DNA of 64,000 nucleotides, from assembly GCF_000143825.1 (NCBI RefSeq), contig NZ_CM000961.1, positions 1 through 64,000 of the forward strand, written 5' to 3'. Origin of the DNA: Corynebacterium genitalium ATCC 33030 (GTDB lineage: Bacteria; Actinomycetota; Actinomycetes; Mycobacteriales; Mycobacteriaceae). The position numbers and the translations under genes are program-made. Each line of letters starts with the position of its first letter. The first letter of the stretch is position 1. This document shows, piece after piece, positions 44,286-54,448 of the stretch. The notes below the pieces were generated by a model. It ran no database searches and was not told the DNA's origin. It saw only the letters and a list, made by a program, of their open reading frames with translations.

Positions 44286-44294
44286 CGTTACTCC

Positions 44295-44920
44295 TTAGCG
44301 CAGGTGCCCAATCACTTCCATAATAGGCGCTGCATCAGTGGCACGGACCCACTGACTCTCCCAGTTCGTCTCCGCCATTTCCGCATACGCCGCGTACGTC
44401 GCGTCCTGCAGGGAGGCATCGCGTTCGTAACGGTCGCGGGCCCGCGAAGCGTCCGCCTGTTCGCGGGATCGTGCCCGCGCCCGCGCAGTGTCCGGCGCGG
44501 TGTCCACGAGCACCTGCAGGGCGGGTCGGGGCAGCCCGAGGCGATCGAATTCGAGCCCGGCGACCCACGCGCGGTCGTCGATACGCCCCGTGCGCGCCGA
44601 CGTGTACGCCGCATTCGAGGCGACGTAGCGGTCGAGCAGGAGCACATCGCTTGGCGACGACGCCCACTGCCACAGCTCCCCGACCACCCCGTACCGGTCG
44701 AGGGCGAACATGACGGCCATGCCGTGGGCGGAGTCGGTGAGGTCGCCCATCTTGCCGTGCAGTGCGTCGGCCGCGAGCTGGGCGTGGAGGGACTCGTTGT
44801 AACGCGGGAACGCCATGGTCGCCGCGCTGTCGATCCTGTCGGTGGCCCCGAGTTCGCGGATCAGTTTTTGGACCAGCGTGTTCTTGCCGGCGCCGTCGAT
44901 GCCCTCGAGTGCGACAATCA

Positions 44921-44921
<1 letters not shown>
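44295..44921 (-). CDS. tmk: Thymidylate kinase
   Basis: 208 residues. P-loop GIDGAGKNT (7-15), DRYVAS and the LID segment rich in Arg (ARARARSREQADASRARDRY). Converts dTMP to dTDP. ATG overlaps the sahH stop (TAATG), so the two are coupled; mtrA follows. Confidence 0.93.
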
Positions 44922-46369
<1,448 letters not shown>

Positions 46370-46402
46370 GGTGGGGGTTCTCCTTATTGTCTGCAGTGTC
46401 TC

Positions 46403-46434
46403 GCGTCTCAGCGTCTCAGCGTCTCAGTGACTCA
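46403..46434. repeat. Tandem 8-bp repeats upstream of sahH
   Basis: GCGTCTCA three times (46403-46426), then GTGACTCA. They lie 34-65 nt before the sahH start. They do not fit the McbR operator TAGAC-N6-GTCTA or an SAH riboswitch. Confidence 0.6.
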
Positions 46435-46465
46435 GCACGAGAATACGGGGTCAGCTCCCAGCCCC

Positions 46466-46828
46466 TTAGGAGAGGGCTTCGATGAACTGGTCTACGTCGT
46501 ACTCTGTGTCGCTCGCGGCGAGGTCTTCGAGGATGGCCACGGCAGCGTCGACAAGCTTTTCATCGAGCTCCGCGGACGTCGTACGCAAAAACGGGTAGGA
46601 ATCCGCGATGTCCCCTGCGGAGAACGGCGCGCCCGCCCAAATCGCGGCGACCGTGGCTGCAGCCTGGCCGTTGAGGAGCTCATCCTCAGACGCGTTGTCG
46701 CGGTCGACGGCGAGCAGGCAAGCATCACGCACTGCCTCCATTCGCTCGTCGGCATCAAGGGAGGCCAGTTCGTCGAGGAAGTCGACGTTGACATCCTTAT
46801 TGAAGATCGCGGTATCCCACGTGCTCAT
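46466..46828 (-). CDS. DUF4259 family protein
   Basis: 120 residues, acidic and helical (MSTWDTAIFNKDVNVDFLDE, AATVAAIWAGAP). It is the DUF4259 family (function unknown). ATG 46828 has AAGGAG; the longer frame adds seven residues over that site. First gene of the sahH-tmk-mtrA run or a separate unit. Confidence 0.85.
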   Translation of the reverse strand: MSTWDTAIFNKDVNVDFLDELASLDADERMEAVRDACLLAVDRDNASEDELLNGQAAATVAAIWAGAPFSAGDIADSYPFLRTTSAELDEKLVDAAVAILEDLAASDTEYDVDQFIEALS

Positions 46829-46962
46829 GCCTTGCTCCTTACCCTTCACATCTGCTCAAGTTCGCCCCTATACAGCGCTTTTCAGAATCTACTACTAGCG
46901 CTTGGCAGGCTGCCTGTCTACAAGAACCAGGCAACGCGCGGGAAATTGGGTCTAGCCTAGCC

Positions 46963-46987
46963 TACATTTCCATGGTAACTTGTTACC
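46963..46987 (+). promoter_or_regulatory. Promoter with overlapping palindromic operator
   Basis: -10 TACATT (46963-46968) and a perfect palindrome GGTAAC-TT-GTTACC (46974-46987) over the predicted start point, upstream of the 311-residue surface protein. The arrangement suits a repressor. The rest of the 223-nt gap between the divergent genes shows nothing else I can name. Confidence 0.5.
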
Positions 46988-47051
46988 GAGTTGTTATTGA
47001 TCAGCAACAACGCGGGGACATTGCGCGACACAATGAGCGAAGGAGGATGTC

Positions 47052-47987
47052 ATGGAGCTGACCAAACGCCGTTTCGCCGTCTACATGGCATCCGGTCTTG
47101 CCTTGGCGCTGCTCCTCGGGCTCGCAGTGTGGAAGATCCCCAGCCCCAGCATGAACATGCGTTCCGACGACACTGAGATCGCCGGCCAACCCGTCGCCAA
47201 AACTGGCGATGAAGAAGCCGCAGCAAGCACCGACCCCATATCCATGACCGAGGACCTCCAAGCCTCCGAGAGTGGTTCACGTGCAGCCACGGAAGATCGC
47301 GCAGATTCTAACTACGCAGCCGACCCGCTCGCCCCGCCCAACGCTCGGCTCGACGGCGCGCGTGAGGACGGTAGTGAAACCAGCTACTACCGCCCTACCA
47401 ACGCCGCCCCGAGCCCGCGAAACAACGGCAACGCCGATGAGAGCACGAACGGAAAGAACGGTTCCCGCACCCCGAGCCAGACCCCGCGATCCGGCCAGGC
47501 CAACCAGTCCCGTTCTAACTCTGATTCCCAGCCCGAGTCACGCCCAACCACCCGCGGCAACGGCGAGACCACCCGTCCGGAGCGCCCGCAGGACCCCGGC
47601 ACCGCACCGGCAACCGTTCCGAACGAGAACAACGAACCCGCACCTCGTCCGGAGTCCGCCAACGACCAAACTTCGCAGCCTGCGGACCAGCCCGCTTCGC
47701 CTGCCGACGACAACGCCACACCGCAAGGTGGAAACGCAACACCGCAAGGCGACAACCCTGCGCCTCAGGGTGGCAACGCCACACCCCAGGGCGGTAATGC
47801 TGCACCTCAGGGCGGTAACTCCACGGTCCAGAGCGGAAGTGCTTCTCCGCAGGGCGGTAACTCCACGGTCCAGAGTGGTAACGCTGCACCGCAGAGCGTC
47901 CAGGTCAGCGAGCAGCGCTCCGAAGATCCCTTCTCCGCTGCCACGCGCGAAGAGCGCGCAGGCAGCGAGAGCCAAGTACAGGAGTAG
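47052..47987 (+). CDS. Membrane-anchored, disordered surface protein with heptapeptide repeats
   Basis: 311 residues from ATG 47052 (AAGGAGG upstream). One N-terminal membrane helix (9-28, KRRFAV before it) and about 280 extracytoplasmic residues of low complexity (Asn, Gln, Pro, Ser, Glu). Residues 221-283 are nine tandem heptads of the type N-x-[TA]-P-Q-G-G, with two NSTVQSG variants. No folded domain is apparent. The length and composition suggest a flexible cell-wall-spanning protein. I recognise no family. A palindromic operator precedes it. Confidence 0.75.
   Translation: MELTKRRFAVYMASGLALALLLGLAVWKIPSPSMNMRSDDTEIAGQPVAKTGDEEAAASTDPISMTEDLQASESGSRAATEDRADSNYAADPLAPPNARLDGAREDGSETSYYRPTNAAPSPRNNGNADESTNGKNGSRTPSQTPRSGQANQSRSNSDSQPESRPTTRGNGETTRPERPQDPGTAPATVPNENNEPAPRPESANDQTSQPADQPASPADDNATPQGGNATPQGDNPAPQGGNATPQGGNAAPQGGNSTVQSGSASPQGGNSTVQSGNAAPQSVQVSEQRSEDPFSAATREERAGSESQVQE
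47712..47900 (+). repeat. Nine 21-bp coding repeats (7-residue units)
   Basis: In-frame tandem units encoding heptads around PQGGNA. Degenerate third positions show the array is not a recent slippage product. Confidence 0.8.
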
Positions 47988-48241
47988 TTCGGGGCCTAGC
48001 GCTCGGATCAGCCTGGCCTTAAAGCGCGATCCCTCGCGGCTGCCACCCCTCTAACCCGCTTCCAGCGGCGTTGCGCGCAAAGCGTGCGCAAAACTTTACA
48101 TGCGTGATTCTTTATGGTTTCAAACACGGAGGTAGTGAATTTCTATCGCTCTACCAGTATCTGGCGGATGTCAACTTTTGCGCAGATGCTCACCCCTTCC
48201 AGCCCGGCGCCCCCGTCGGGTGGCGTCTCACAGTCGGTATC

Positions 48242-49501
48242 TCACAGAGCCACTCGCGCGTAGAAGACCTCAGCCACCTCGTGGCCGGCAGCGCGAACAG
48301 AGAAAGGCCCGTCATCGGCCGGGATCCATGCGGCTGAGCCAGCTTTGAGGTCAATGGCCTCGCCAGAACCGCACGTGACAGCACCCTTTGTGCACAGAAG
48401 AATGCCGGGACCCGCACCGGAACCTGCACCCGGACCCGCACCGGCATCAGAGCCGGCACCGCCGTCGCCCACCTGCAACGCTCCTGCGCTGGGGTAGAGC
48501 CGGTGCCGGGTGAGCACGAAATCCTCAATCGGGACGGGATACTCGGTGGCCTCACCGTAGGGGGCGGTTGAGGTGGTGGTGGCGATGCGCGGGTCGGCTT
48601 GGGTGGTGAAGTCGCAGATCCGCACGAGCTCAGGGACGTCGACGTGCTTGGAGGTCAACCCGCCGCGCAGGACGTTGTCGGAGCTGGCCATGATCTCGAC
48701 GGCCATGCCGCTGATGTAGGCGTGGAGCCGCCCAGCGCCGAGAAAGAGGGCCTCACCGGGGGCGAGCTCAATGTAGTTGAGCAGCAGGGAGGCCAGCACG
48801 CCGACGTCACCGGGATAGCGGTCGTTGAGCTCGATGAAGCAGGCCATCGCCTCAACCATCCACGCTTCCGCTTCAGGTGAGGGGGATTGGGCGGAGGCGT
48901 ATATAGCGTCGATAAGCTCGAGGCGTTTTGCGCGCGGCAGCGAAATCCACGTGGTGAACAGGGCGCGCAGCCCCTCTTCCTCGTTGTCCGAGTGGAGGAA
49001 GGGCGCGTAGCGGTTCAGCGGGGCGCAGTCGAGGTGCTCGATCAACGCGAGGGTGTCAGCGACGGGGCGCAGACCAGCCAACGCGCGGAACGGGGTCAGC
49101 GCGACAAGGAGCTCAGGCTTGTGGTTGGGATCCTTGTAATTCCGCTTGGCGCTGCTCAGCGGGATACCGGCGGCGTTCTCCGCGTCGAAACCAGCCTGCG
49201 CCTGCGCGCTGTCCGGGTGCGCTTGGACGGACAGGGGCGCTTCTGCCGCGAGGATCTTCAGAAGGAATGGCAGCTGGGCGCCGAAGCGGGACTCCACCGC
49301 AGCCCCCAGGGCGGATGTCGGATCGGTGGAGATGAGGGAGTCAAGACCGGTGCCGTCAACGAGCGACGGCGCTGTGCGGTGGGCACCGAACCACAGTTCT
49401 GCTTCGGGTTGCGCCGTTGGCGCCGGCTCGCCGCGCAGCTGGGCCAGCATTGTTTTGGAGCCCCAGGGGTAAGTCTGCAGGGCTGGAGTGATCAGTTTCA
49501 C
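48242..49501 (-). CDS. manA: Mannose-6-phosphate isomerase
   Basis: 419 residues. Type I PMI: zinc-site block QAHPDSAQAQAGF and the DPNHKPELLVALT segment, then GEALFLGAGRLHAYISG. It interconverts fructose-6-P and mannose-6-P, feeding GDP-mannose for envelope glycans. A Gly/Ala low-complexity insert (DAGAGPGAGSGAG) precedes the last domain. GTG 49501 has AGGGGAG. Confidence 0.94.
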   Translation of the reverse strand: MKLITPALQTYPWGSKTMLAQLRGEPAPTAQPEAELWFGAHRTAPSLVDGTGLDSLISTDPTSALGAAVESRFGAQLPFLLKILAAEAPLSVQAHPDSAQAQAGFDAENAAGIPLSSAKRNYKDPNHKPELLVALTPFRALAGLRPVADTLALIEHLDCAPLNRYAPFLHSDNEEEGLRALFTTWISLPRAKRLELIDAIYASAQSPSPEAEAWMVEAMACFIELNDRYPGDVGVLASLLLNYIELAPGEALFLGAGRLHAYISGMAVEIMASSDNVLRGGLTSKHVDVPELVRICDFTTQADPRIATTTSTAPYGEATEYPVPIEDFVLTRHRLYPSAGALQVGDGGAGSDAGAGPGAGSGAGPGILLCTKGAVTCGSGEAIDLKAGSAAWIPADDGPFSVRAAGHEVAEVFYARVAL

Positions 49502-49568
49502 GGTCGCTCCCCTACTATCTTGTCAGCTCAATGATAGAGCGCGCACGGCCCGTTCACGGGCGGTCCAG

Positions 49569-50570
49569 CTAGGAATCGTCTGAGAGCGCCGCAGCGGCGT
49601 GGGCGCGCACAATCAAGCACAGTGCCTGCGCAAACGAGCCAGCAGCAGCCGACCTCTCTGCTCGCCCACAGGCCAGCCGCGCATCGTCCTCGCCCCACAC
49701 GATCGTGCCCACGGACACCACCGGGCCGTCTAGGTAGGGGTCGTGGAAGATGTCGTCCGCAGGGCTCGAGGTCTCCTCCAGCGCGCCAGCAAGCTCATGC
49801 TTATCGACGAATCCTCCCGCCAACCCCTTCACCGACCACAACACCGCAGCCACCTCGGCCACCACTGCCCCGGTACGCGTGTAGCCGGTGTGCATGATCC
49901 GCTTGCCCGCCACGAACTCGCGCAGCTGGCGGGCCAGGTTGGTCGTCGCGTCGCGTTCGGGTGAGAGCTGGCGCAGTTCCTCATCGACGTCGTCGGCTGC
50001 TGCGGAGAGTTCAGCCACCTCATGCGGCAATGCCCCCTCCAGCGTCTGCAGCACAGCTGTTACAGCCGCGATGGTGCGCAGCGGCGACGCCCCGAGCGTG
50101 GTCGGCGGGGCGGGGAGGACCACGGTGGAATCAGGCGCGTCCTCGACAACGGGCCCCGTCTGCGGCCCGGCCAAAACGGTCTCAGCACCACGGCCTGCCG
50201 CGGTGGCCATGGCGCGGGTCACGGCCTGTGCATCGGGCGCGTCGCCGACGACCACGACGACATCGAGCGGGCCAACATAGCCCGGCAACTCGTCAGCCAC
50301 CACAACAGGCCAGCGCAGGCCAGCACCGGCCCCAGCCTCACTATCCTGCCCCGCCAGAGCGAGAGCACACCGCGCCGCTACAGCCGCGATCTGGTCGGTG
50401 GCCAGCACCACCACACTGCGCGGGTTCACCCCGGCAAGGTGCTCCAACCGCCCCGCAGCCTCGGCCACGGCGCGCAGCTGCGCACCTTCATGGGCGACGT
50501 CGAAGAACCGCACGGTTTCCCGGTCGTAGTGCGCTGCGCCCTCGAAGTAGCGGTTGGAGGGGTCGGTCAT
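49569..50570 (-). CDS. TobH-like protein (SIS / phosphoglucose isomerase-like fold)
   Basis: 333 residues between manA and manB in an operon (Rv3256c/TobH type). Contains VVVVGDAP and ETVLAGP loops of a SIS-like Rossmann fold and a helical centre. It overlaps the manB start by 4 nt. The family may act in sugar-phosphate metabolism, but no reaction is known. Confidence 0.8.
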   Translation of the reverse strand: MTDPSNRYFEGAAHYDRETVRFFDVAHEGAQLRAVAEAAGRLEHLAGVNPRSVVVLATDQIAAVAARCALALAGQDSEAGAGAGLRWPVVVADELPGYVGPLDVVVVVGDAPDAQAVTRAMATAAGRGAETVLAGPQTGPVVEDAPDSTVVLPAPPTTLGASPLRTIAAVTAVLQTLEGALPHEVAELSAAADDVDEELRQLSPERDATTNLARQLREFVAGKRIMHTGYTRTGAVVAEVAAVLWSVKGLAGGFVDKHELAGALEETSSPADDIFHDPYLDGPVVSVGTIVWGEDDARLACGRAERSAAAGSFAQALCLIVRAHAAAALSDDS

Positions 50571-51955
50571 GACCGGATGATTCCCAGCACTTCGTCGACC
50601 ACAGCGTCGACCTCAGCCTGCGTTTCGGCTTCGACGTTCAACCGCAGCAGCGGTTCGGTGTTGGACGCGCGGACGTTGAACCACGTCTTCGACCCCGCCA
50701 AAGAGACGGTCACACCGTCGAGGGTGTCCACCGATTCCGTCCGGTCGGCGAACACGTCGACGACGGCGTCCATTTTGGCCTGCTGGTCGGCGACCTCGGA
50801 GTTGATCTCGCCGGAAGCGGCGTAGCGGTTGTACTGCGCCATCAGCTCGCTCAACGGCTTGTCGTGCTCCGCCAGGGCCGCCAGCACGTGCAGGGCGGCC
50901 ACCATGCCCGAGTCCGCGTTGAAGAAGTCGGCGAAGTAGTAGTGCGCCGAGTGCTCGCCGCCGAACAGCGCGCCCTTCTCCGCCATCTGCGCCTTGATGT
51001 AGGAGTGGCCCACACGCGTGCGCACACCCTGGCCGCCCTTCGCGTCGATCAGCTCGGGCACGGCCTGCGAGGTGATCGCGTTGTAGATGATCGTCGCGCC
51101 GGGATTGTCCTCCAGCGTGCGCTCTGCCACCAGTGCGGTGATCGCAGACGGGCTCACCGGGTCGCCCTTTTCATCGACGACAAAGCAGCGGTCAGCGTCA
51201 CCATCAAAGGCAAGGCCGATATCTGCGCCCTGCTTGACGACGAACCCCTGCAGATCCCGCAAATTCTCCGGCTCCAAGGGGTTGGCCTCATGGTTGGGGA
51301 AGGTGCCGTCCAGTTCGAAGTAGAGGGGGCGAACATCTTGGTCCCCAAGCACCGCGGGCACGGTGTGTCCGGCCATGCCGTTGGCGGCGTCGACCGCGAT
51401 GACGAGCTTCCGATCTTCGGGAAGCGGCACCAGTTCGCGCAGGAAGGAGGCGTAGTCGTCGAGGATGTCGTCTTCCTTGACGGTGCCGGTGGGCCCGTCG
51501 AAGGCGGGAGCGCCGTTTATAAGCATCTGAGTGATCTCCGCCAAACCGCTCTCCTGGCTGACCGGTGTCGCGCCCGCGCGGCAGAGTTTGATGCCGTTGT
51601 ACTGGGCGGGGTTGTGCGAGGCGGTGAACATTGCGCCTGCGCAGCCGAGCGTGCCGGCTGCGAAGTAGAGCTGGTCTGTGGAGGTCAGTCCGAGCGCGAC
51701 GACGTCGAGGCCCTGGCTGGTCACGCCGTCAGCGAACGCGGCGGCGAGCTCCGGAGAGGACGGGCGCATGTCGTGGCCGACGGCGACGGTCTTCTCCCCT
51801 TCTTCGCGCAGGATGGACGCGAAGGCGGCGCCGGCATCGAAGACGAAGTCGCGGCCAACAGTGGCCTTATCGGCGGGCTCGACCAGACCGCGGATGTCGT
51901 AGGCCTTCACTGCTTGCGTGACAGCCTCGCGGCTGCGCTTAAGTGGTTCGCTCAT
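50567..51955 (-). CDS. manB: Phosphomannomutase / phosphoglucomutase
   Basis: 462 residues. Active-site TASHNPAQYNG with phospho-Ser113, metal loop DGDADR, sugar loop GGEHSAHYY, phosphate loop RASNTEP. Converts mannose-6-P to mannose-1-P. ATG 51955 follows TAGGAT by eight nt (leaderless). Confidence 0.95.
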   Translation of the reverse strand: MSEPLKRSREAVTQAVKAYDIRGLVEPADKATVGRDFVFDAGAAFASILREEGEKTVAVGHDMRPSSPELAAAFADGVTSQGLDVVALGLTSTDQLYFAAGTLGCAGAMFTASHNPAQYNGIKLCRAGATPVSQESGLAEITQMLINGAPAFDGPTGTVKEDDILDDYASFLRELVPLPEDRKLVIAVDAANGMAGHTVPAVLGDQDVRPLYFELDGTFPNHEANPLEPENLRDLQGFVVKQGADIGLAFDGDADRCFVVDEKGDPVSPSAITALVAERTLEDNPGATIIYNAITSQAVPELIDAKGGQGVRTRVGHSYIKAQMAEKGALFGGEHSAHYYFADFFNADSGMVAALHVLAALAEHDKPLSELMAQYNRYAASGEINSEVADQQAKMDAVVDVFADRTESVDTLDGVTVSLAGSKTWFNVRASNTEPLLRLNVEAETQAEVDAVVDEVLGIIRS

Positions 51956-51977
51956 GCCTTACGATCCTAGACCGGTG

Positions 51978-52397
51978 TCAGCGCTCGGGTGCGCGCCAGG
52001 GATTGAATACAGGCACACCGAGCTCTGCAAAGTCCTTGACATTGCGCGTCACCACCGTGAGCCCGTGCACTGAGGCGGTGGCACCCAGCAAGGCATCTAT
52101 CGCTGGCTTTGGATTAGGCACGTGCGTTTGCGCTGCTCGACGGGAGATCTCCAGCGTAATCGGTAGAGTACGGCCCTCGAATCCATCCAACACGGCTTCA
52201 TCCAGCCAGTTACGCAGTCGCATGGCCTGGACCTCATCTCGACGCGATAGCCGCAAGATACCCACTTCGATCTCGAGCACGGTGAGAACAGAAATGTTGA
52301 GTTTGAAAGGGTCCACAGACTCGACCCAACTCAGCACCCCTTCATGGGGGCGGGACCGTTGAAACTCACTGAGAATGTTTGTGTCGAGGAGATACAT
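51978..52397 (-). CDS. vapC: VapC-type PIN-domain toxin
   Basis: 139 residues. PIN acidic residues: D5 (MYLLDTNILSE), Glu in TVLEIEVG, Asp in PAIDALLGATA, and the TRNVKDF end. VapC toxins cleave RNA. Its ATG overlaps the antitoxin stop (TGATG). It is intact and complete. Confidence 0.92.
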   Translation of the reverse strand: MYLLDTNILSEFQRSRPHEGVLSWVESVDPFKLNISVLTVLEIEVGILRLSRRDEVQAMRLRNWLDEAVLDGFEGRTLPITLEISRRAAQTHVPNPKPAIDALLGATASVHGLTVVTRNVKDFAELGVPVFNPWRAPER

Positions 52398-52636
52398 CAG
52401 AATTCCGGAACCCTGAACTCTAGATCTACCCTTTCAAACTCAGCGTCGACTGGATCGCTCATGCGTAGCTTTCTTACAAAGCTCGATCCATCCCCCTGCA
52501 GTTTCCGGTATGCCTCTATCGAGAGCAGGACATGCGAAGGTTTTCCCCGCTCGGTGATGACAACAGGACCGTCGAGAGCGGCGCGCTTAGCGGCGCCAAC
52601 ATCATGGTTGAAATCGCGCGAAGAAATCGTCGTCAC
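52397..52636 (-). CDS. vapB: Phd/YefM-type antitoxin of VapC
   Basis: 79 residues. The N-terminal Phd/YefM DNA-binding fold (FNHDVGAAKRAALDGPVVIT, SIEAYRKL) and a C-terminal toxin-wrapping tail. GTG 52636 has AGGAGG. Direct repeats upstream are the probable autoregulatory operator. Confidence 0.9.
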   Translation of the reverse strand: MTTISSRDFNHDVGAAKRAALDGPVVITERGKPSHVLLSIEAYRKLQGDGSSFVRKLRMSDPVDAEFERVDLEFRVPEF

Positions 52637-52647
52637 CGCACCCTCCT

Positions 52648-52663
52648 TGTAGTTACGTAGTTA
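52648..52663 (-). promoter_or_regulatory. Candidate VapB operator: tandem GTAACTAC
   Basis: GTAACTAC twice in tandem on the minus strand, directly before the vapB ribosome-binding site, with a -10-like TATGTA overlapping. The placement fits antitoxin autoregulation. Confidence 0.5.
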
Positions 52664-52702
52664 CATAGTCCACCGCGTCCGGGCTGCGGTCAACGCCTGC
52701 CG

Positions 52703-53167
52703 CTAATTCCCCTCTTCGGCGGCAGCCTCCGCCTCCGGATCCGGCACAATGCTCAAGTGCGCACGGCGGGCAGCCCTGTGTTCCTCGAGGTGCTCCCCGA
52801 TGCGCTTGGTGCGGTAGACGGGGTGGTTGGAGGTCTGCGGGTTGGTGAAGTCGCGGCCGTCGAACTCGATCGGGTCACGGGTAGTATCCACCAGGCCAGT
52901 GGTCACACGCCCTGCCTCAGACACAGCTTGGGCCAGCGCGGTGAGCTCTTCTTCATCAGACAGCTCAATGTTGTCGATGCGCACCATGTCCCACCCCACC
53001 GGCGCTGTGATGTGCTCCGAGTGTCGCTGGCATAAATCCCACGCGTGCGGGTCCGGGCTGGGTGACAACGGACTGACAATGGCCGTCTTCTCGGAGTACG
53101 CGTACACCAGCGTGGCGATGGCAGGCCGGCCGCACCCCGGGCGGCAGCAACGACGAAAGGTACTCAC
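52703..53167 (-). CDS. DUF3499 family protein
   Basis: 154 residues (Rv3258c-like). A CxxxC-type N-terminal zinc-like site (RRCCRPGCGRPA) and CQRH near 45-50 suggest a metal knuckle. Function unknown. GTG 53167 follows TACACT by eight nt (leaderless). Confidence 0.85.
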   Translation of the reverse strand: MSTFRRCCRPGCGRPAIATLVYAYSEKTAIVSPLSPSPDPHAWDLCQRHSEHITAPVGWDMVRIDNIELSDEEELTALAQAVSEAGRVTTGLVDTTRDPIEFDGRDFTNPQTSNHPVYRTKRIGEHLEEHRAARRAHLSIVPDPEAEAAAEEGN

Positions 53168-53262
53168 GGCTCACTAGTGTAAGCGCGCCTGACAGATTTT
53201 TGCCCCTCGCCACGCGGCGTGCCCCCATCCTCCCCCGTGACCGGCTGGCTTAGATTGAAGGC

Positions 53263-53823
53263 ATGTCCTCCACCGTGACAGGCCCTGACCACGAGCGCGA
53301 TCCGCGGGGCGAGCGCAACGACGCACAAGCCGGCCCGCCACCTGACCCGTCGTGGCTGCCACCGCGCCGGGACCGGCACGGCCGCGGAGTCCGCGGGCCT
53401 ATGCTGCCGGTGGCGGTACCCCGGTACCGGACCCGTTCAATGGCGTTCGACCAGCTCGTCTTAGAGGCCTACGCGCCGTTGCAGAACGCGTACTCTACGC
53501 AGCTGTCCGGCGTGGACCTGGCTGTAGACACAATCCCGCGCATGCGGATGCGCCGGGATGCTGCGCACGCGAGCGCTTCGGCAGTTCTGCCGGATGAGAT
53601 CTTCGCGGACGGCCCGGTCCCCCTCGGCCGCGTCCTGCAAGCTGGCGTGGACCGCTACGGCAATCCGACCCGCGCGCGTTTCGTGGTGTTCCGCGCACCC
53701 ATTGAGCGCAGAGCAAAAACAGCCCGGGAACGTGCCGAGCTGTTGACTACTGTTTTGACCGCCTTGGTGGCCAACTACCTCAACCTGGATCCGCGGGATA
53801 TTGACCCGGACTTCCAGTGGTAG
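53263..53823 (+). CDS. Metallopeptidase-family protein lacking HExxH
   Basis: 186 residues (Rv3259-like). The first 50 residues are a disordered P/R/D tail; the folded part (SMAFDQLVLEAYAPLQNAY ... LDPRDIDPDFQW) matches the zincin_1-type fold, but the HExxH helix is replaced by LTALVANYL, so catalysis is unlikely. ATG 53263 follows TAGATT by six nt. Confidence 0.75.
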   Translation: MSSTVTGPDHERDPRGERNDAQAGPPPDPSWLPPRRDRHGRGVRGPMLPVAVPRYRTRSMAFDQLVLEAYAPLQNAYSTQLSGVDLAVDTIPRMRMRRDAAHASASAVLPDEIFADGPVPLGRVLQAGVDRYGNPTRARFVVFRAPIERRAKTARERAELLTTVLTALVANYLNLDPRDIDPDFQW

Positions 53824-54123
53824 CTAGCCGATCTGGCGGCGGAGGCGGCGACGCTCACGGTCGGAGAGGCCGCCCCAGATACCGAAGCGCTCATCGTGCT
53901 CGAGCGCATACTCGAGGCACTCATCACGCACCGCGCAGGCCTGGCAGATGCGCTTAGCCTCGCGGGTGGAGCCGCCCTTCTCGGGGAAGAATGCTTCCGG
54001 GTCCGTCTGGGCGCACAGCGCCTGGTCTTGCCATTCCTGCTCGACGGTGCCGAACAGTTCGTCGAGGGTCATTCCGCCCGCGGCCGCACCGCGAAGAATG
54101 GCGTTGTCAACCATGTCTTCCAC
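53824..54123 (-). CDS. whcD: WhiB-family regulator, WhiB2/WhcD type
   Basis: 99 residues. C37, C60, C63 and C69 (ALC..., RICQACAVRDEC), GIWGG turn and a basic RRRRLRRQIG tail. WhiB2/WhcD acts with WhiA on division genes. GTG 54123 has AAGGGG. It converges with the 186-residue gene, with adjacent stops. Confidence 0.93.
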   Translation of the reverse strand: MEDMVDNAILRGAAAGGMTLDELFGTVEQEWQDQALCAQTDPEAFFPEKGGSTREAKRICQACAVRDECLEYALEHDERFGIWGGLSDRERRRLRRQIG

Positions 54124-54448
54124 GCCATCCCCTTTCTGATTAGTTTCGATCGCACCGTTGGAGACACCGTCTGGAGTCGCCGACTGGAAGTTCGTGGGTT
54201 CCGTGCTTTCCGTGTGGAATTACACTAATGCGATTAAAACGGCGGTCACCAAATAGCGTCAACTGAGATTGACTCTTCTCAGCCGAATAAGAGGGTTTCC
54301 TCAGAGAAAGCTGTTCATTTTCCGCGTAAGGCACCACACCAGTCACACCAGTAACACGGGGCTTTTTCCGGGGGTAAACCCTGGGGGTACTATATGTAGT
54401 AGCCGAAATAGGAGTTAGCAACTATTCCGCTACTAATTTGGCGTGCCG
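54124..54448. other. 325-nt intergenic region upstream of whcD
   Basis: It holds the whcD 5' leader. A TATAGT hexamer (54389-54394) on the minus strand is a possible -10 giving a leader of about 260 nt. A 9-bp-type repeat (ACCAGTCAC / ACCAGTAAC) is near 54335-54355. A 93-codon minus frame here has no ribosome-binding site and no family features; I see no real gene. Confidence 0.45.

Noticed and set aside
46381-46465. SAH riboswitch before sahH
   Set aside because: Expected here in some bacteria, but the sequence is mostly tandem 8-mers and forms no such fold.
46951-46966. DtxR box (TAGCCTAGCC)
   Set aside because: Only loosely similar and not palindromic.
48135-48263. 42-codon GTG frame with GGAGG
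   Set aside because: Spacing of only two nt from GGAGG, no recognisable product, and it runs antisense into the end of manA. A real small gene is not excluded but not supported.
54140-54421. 93-codon minus frame upstream of whcD
   Set aside because: No ribosome-binding site, mixed composition, would overlap the likely whcD leader.
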